Shown piece after piece: positions 63,897 through 64,000 of a stretch of DNA of 64,000 nucleotides (positions within the stretch are counted from its first letter, which is position 1; each line of letters begins with the position of its first letter). The stretch is from Streptomyces sp. A1277 (GTDB lineage: Bacteria > Actinomycetota > Actinomycetes > Streptomycetales > Streptomycetaceae). Position numbers and translations under genes: made by a program. The DNA lies in contig NZ_SSBI01000022.1 of the NCBI RefSeq assembly GCF_004795015.1, positions 50,261 through 114,260 on the forward strand, read 5' to 3'. The notes under the pieces were generated by a model that searched no databases, was not told the DNA's origin, and saw only the letters and a program-made list of their open reading frames with translations.

Positions 63897-64000
63897 TCAT
63901 TCGGTCGTCGGTAAGAGGTCGTTGATCCAGATCAGGGAGGCCCGGAGGTGGAGTCCGGCGTCGTAGCTCTCGGGGGACTTGTCGTAGCGGGTGGCGATGC
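63897..64000 (-). CDS. IS5-family transposase, C-terminal end (cut by the window)
   Basis: Minus-strand reading from the window edge is IATRYDKSPESYDAGLHLRA, then SLIWINDLLPTTE and TGA at 63897. This matches the usual C terminus of IS5/IS4-group transposases (ATRYDK...). GGCCTGTGTGAGGTCGTGAT just outside the stop looks like the element's terminal repeat. Confidence 0.75.
   Translation of the reverse strand, partial: IATRYDKSPESYDAGLHLRASLIWINDLLPTTE

Overview
The window is a high-GC actinobacterial chromosome, almost certainly Streptomyces. Coding bias is strongly GC at third positions, GTG starts are common, and the order leuA, recO, uppS, zur, znuBCA, glyS, dusB, ppdK, nirBD, dgt, dnaG, hrdA-type sigma factor, paired ABC exporters, tRNAs matches the Streptomyces core chromosome as I remember it (not checked against a database).

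Region 1 (1-42,622) is mostly conserved core. It holds leucine synthesis with a leader-peptide attenuator, RecO repair, undecaprenyl diphosphate synthesis, and the Zur zinc regulon with a Zur box in front of znuA. It also holds glycyl-tRNA synthetase, a class A beta-lactamase, tRNA dihydrouridine synthase, pyruvate phosphate dikinase, a class F sortase beside a secreted collagen-like protein, dGTPase, primase, a principal-type sigma factor, a heterodimeric ABC exporter, a xylulokinase-type kinase, and three tRNA genes. Inside this block, 22.0-25.4 kb is decaying: a VOC gene with an internal deletion, a frameshifted SDR gene, and a nirB with large deletions plus three frameshifts beside an intact nirD. 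A C-terminal scrap of a sirohydrochlorin chelatase lies at 30.1 kb.

Region 2 (42.6-56.75 kb) is an accretion of integrative elements. The 3' end of the CAU-anticodon tRNA (42,549-42,622) is repeated as a 23-bp direct repeat at 47,858 and 56,732. A second conserved block lies about 18-20 bp beyond each copy. This gives two tandem islands. Island 1 carries small hypothetical genes, a complete IS5-family element with perfect ends and a PIN-domain toxin-antitoxin pair. Island 2 carries an IS256-type transposase scrap and then a compact, apparently intact peptide system. No integrase gene is visible in either.

The peptide system (48.5-56.3 kb) is the most interesting content. A 71-residue precursor has four cysteines; its predicted core starts and ends with cysteine and follows an Ala-Lys-Ala cleavage-like site. 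It is followed by a strong hairpin, a MauE/DoxX-like membrane protein, a TlpA/thioredoxin-like protein with a CPDC motif, and an ABC exporter without a peptidase domain. Divergently there is a translationally coupled trio: a very large FtsX-type permease, its MacB-type ATPase, and a signal-peptidase-I-like S26 protease. No lanthionine synthetase, YcaO or radical SAM enzyme is present. My reading is a disulfide-stapled secreted peptide (bacteriocin or signal) with its own oxidation, export, leader-cleavage and probable immunity machinery.

Region 3 (56.75-64 kb) may be a third element. It has a decayed MFS gene, an amidohydrolase with an MFS exporter behind a 31-bp palindromic operator, an aldo/keto reductase divergent from a LysR regulator, a decayed Tn3-family transposase and the end of an IS5-family transposase at the window edge.
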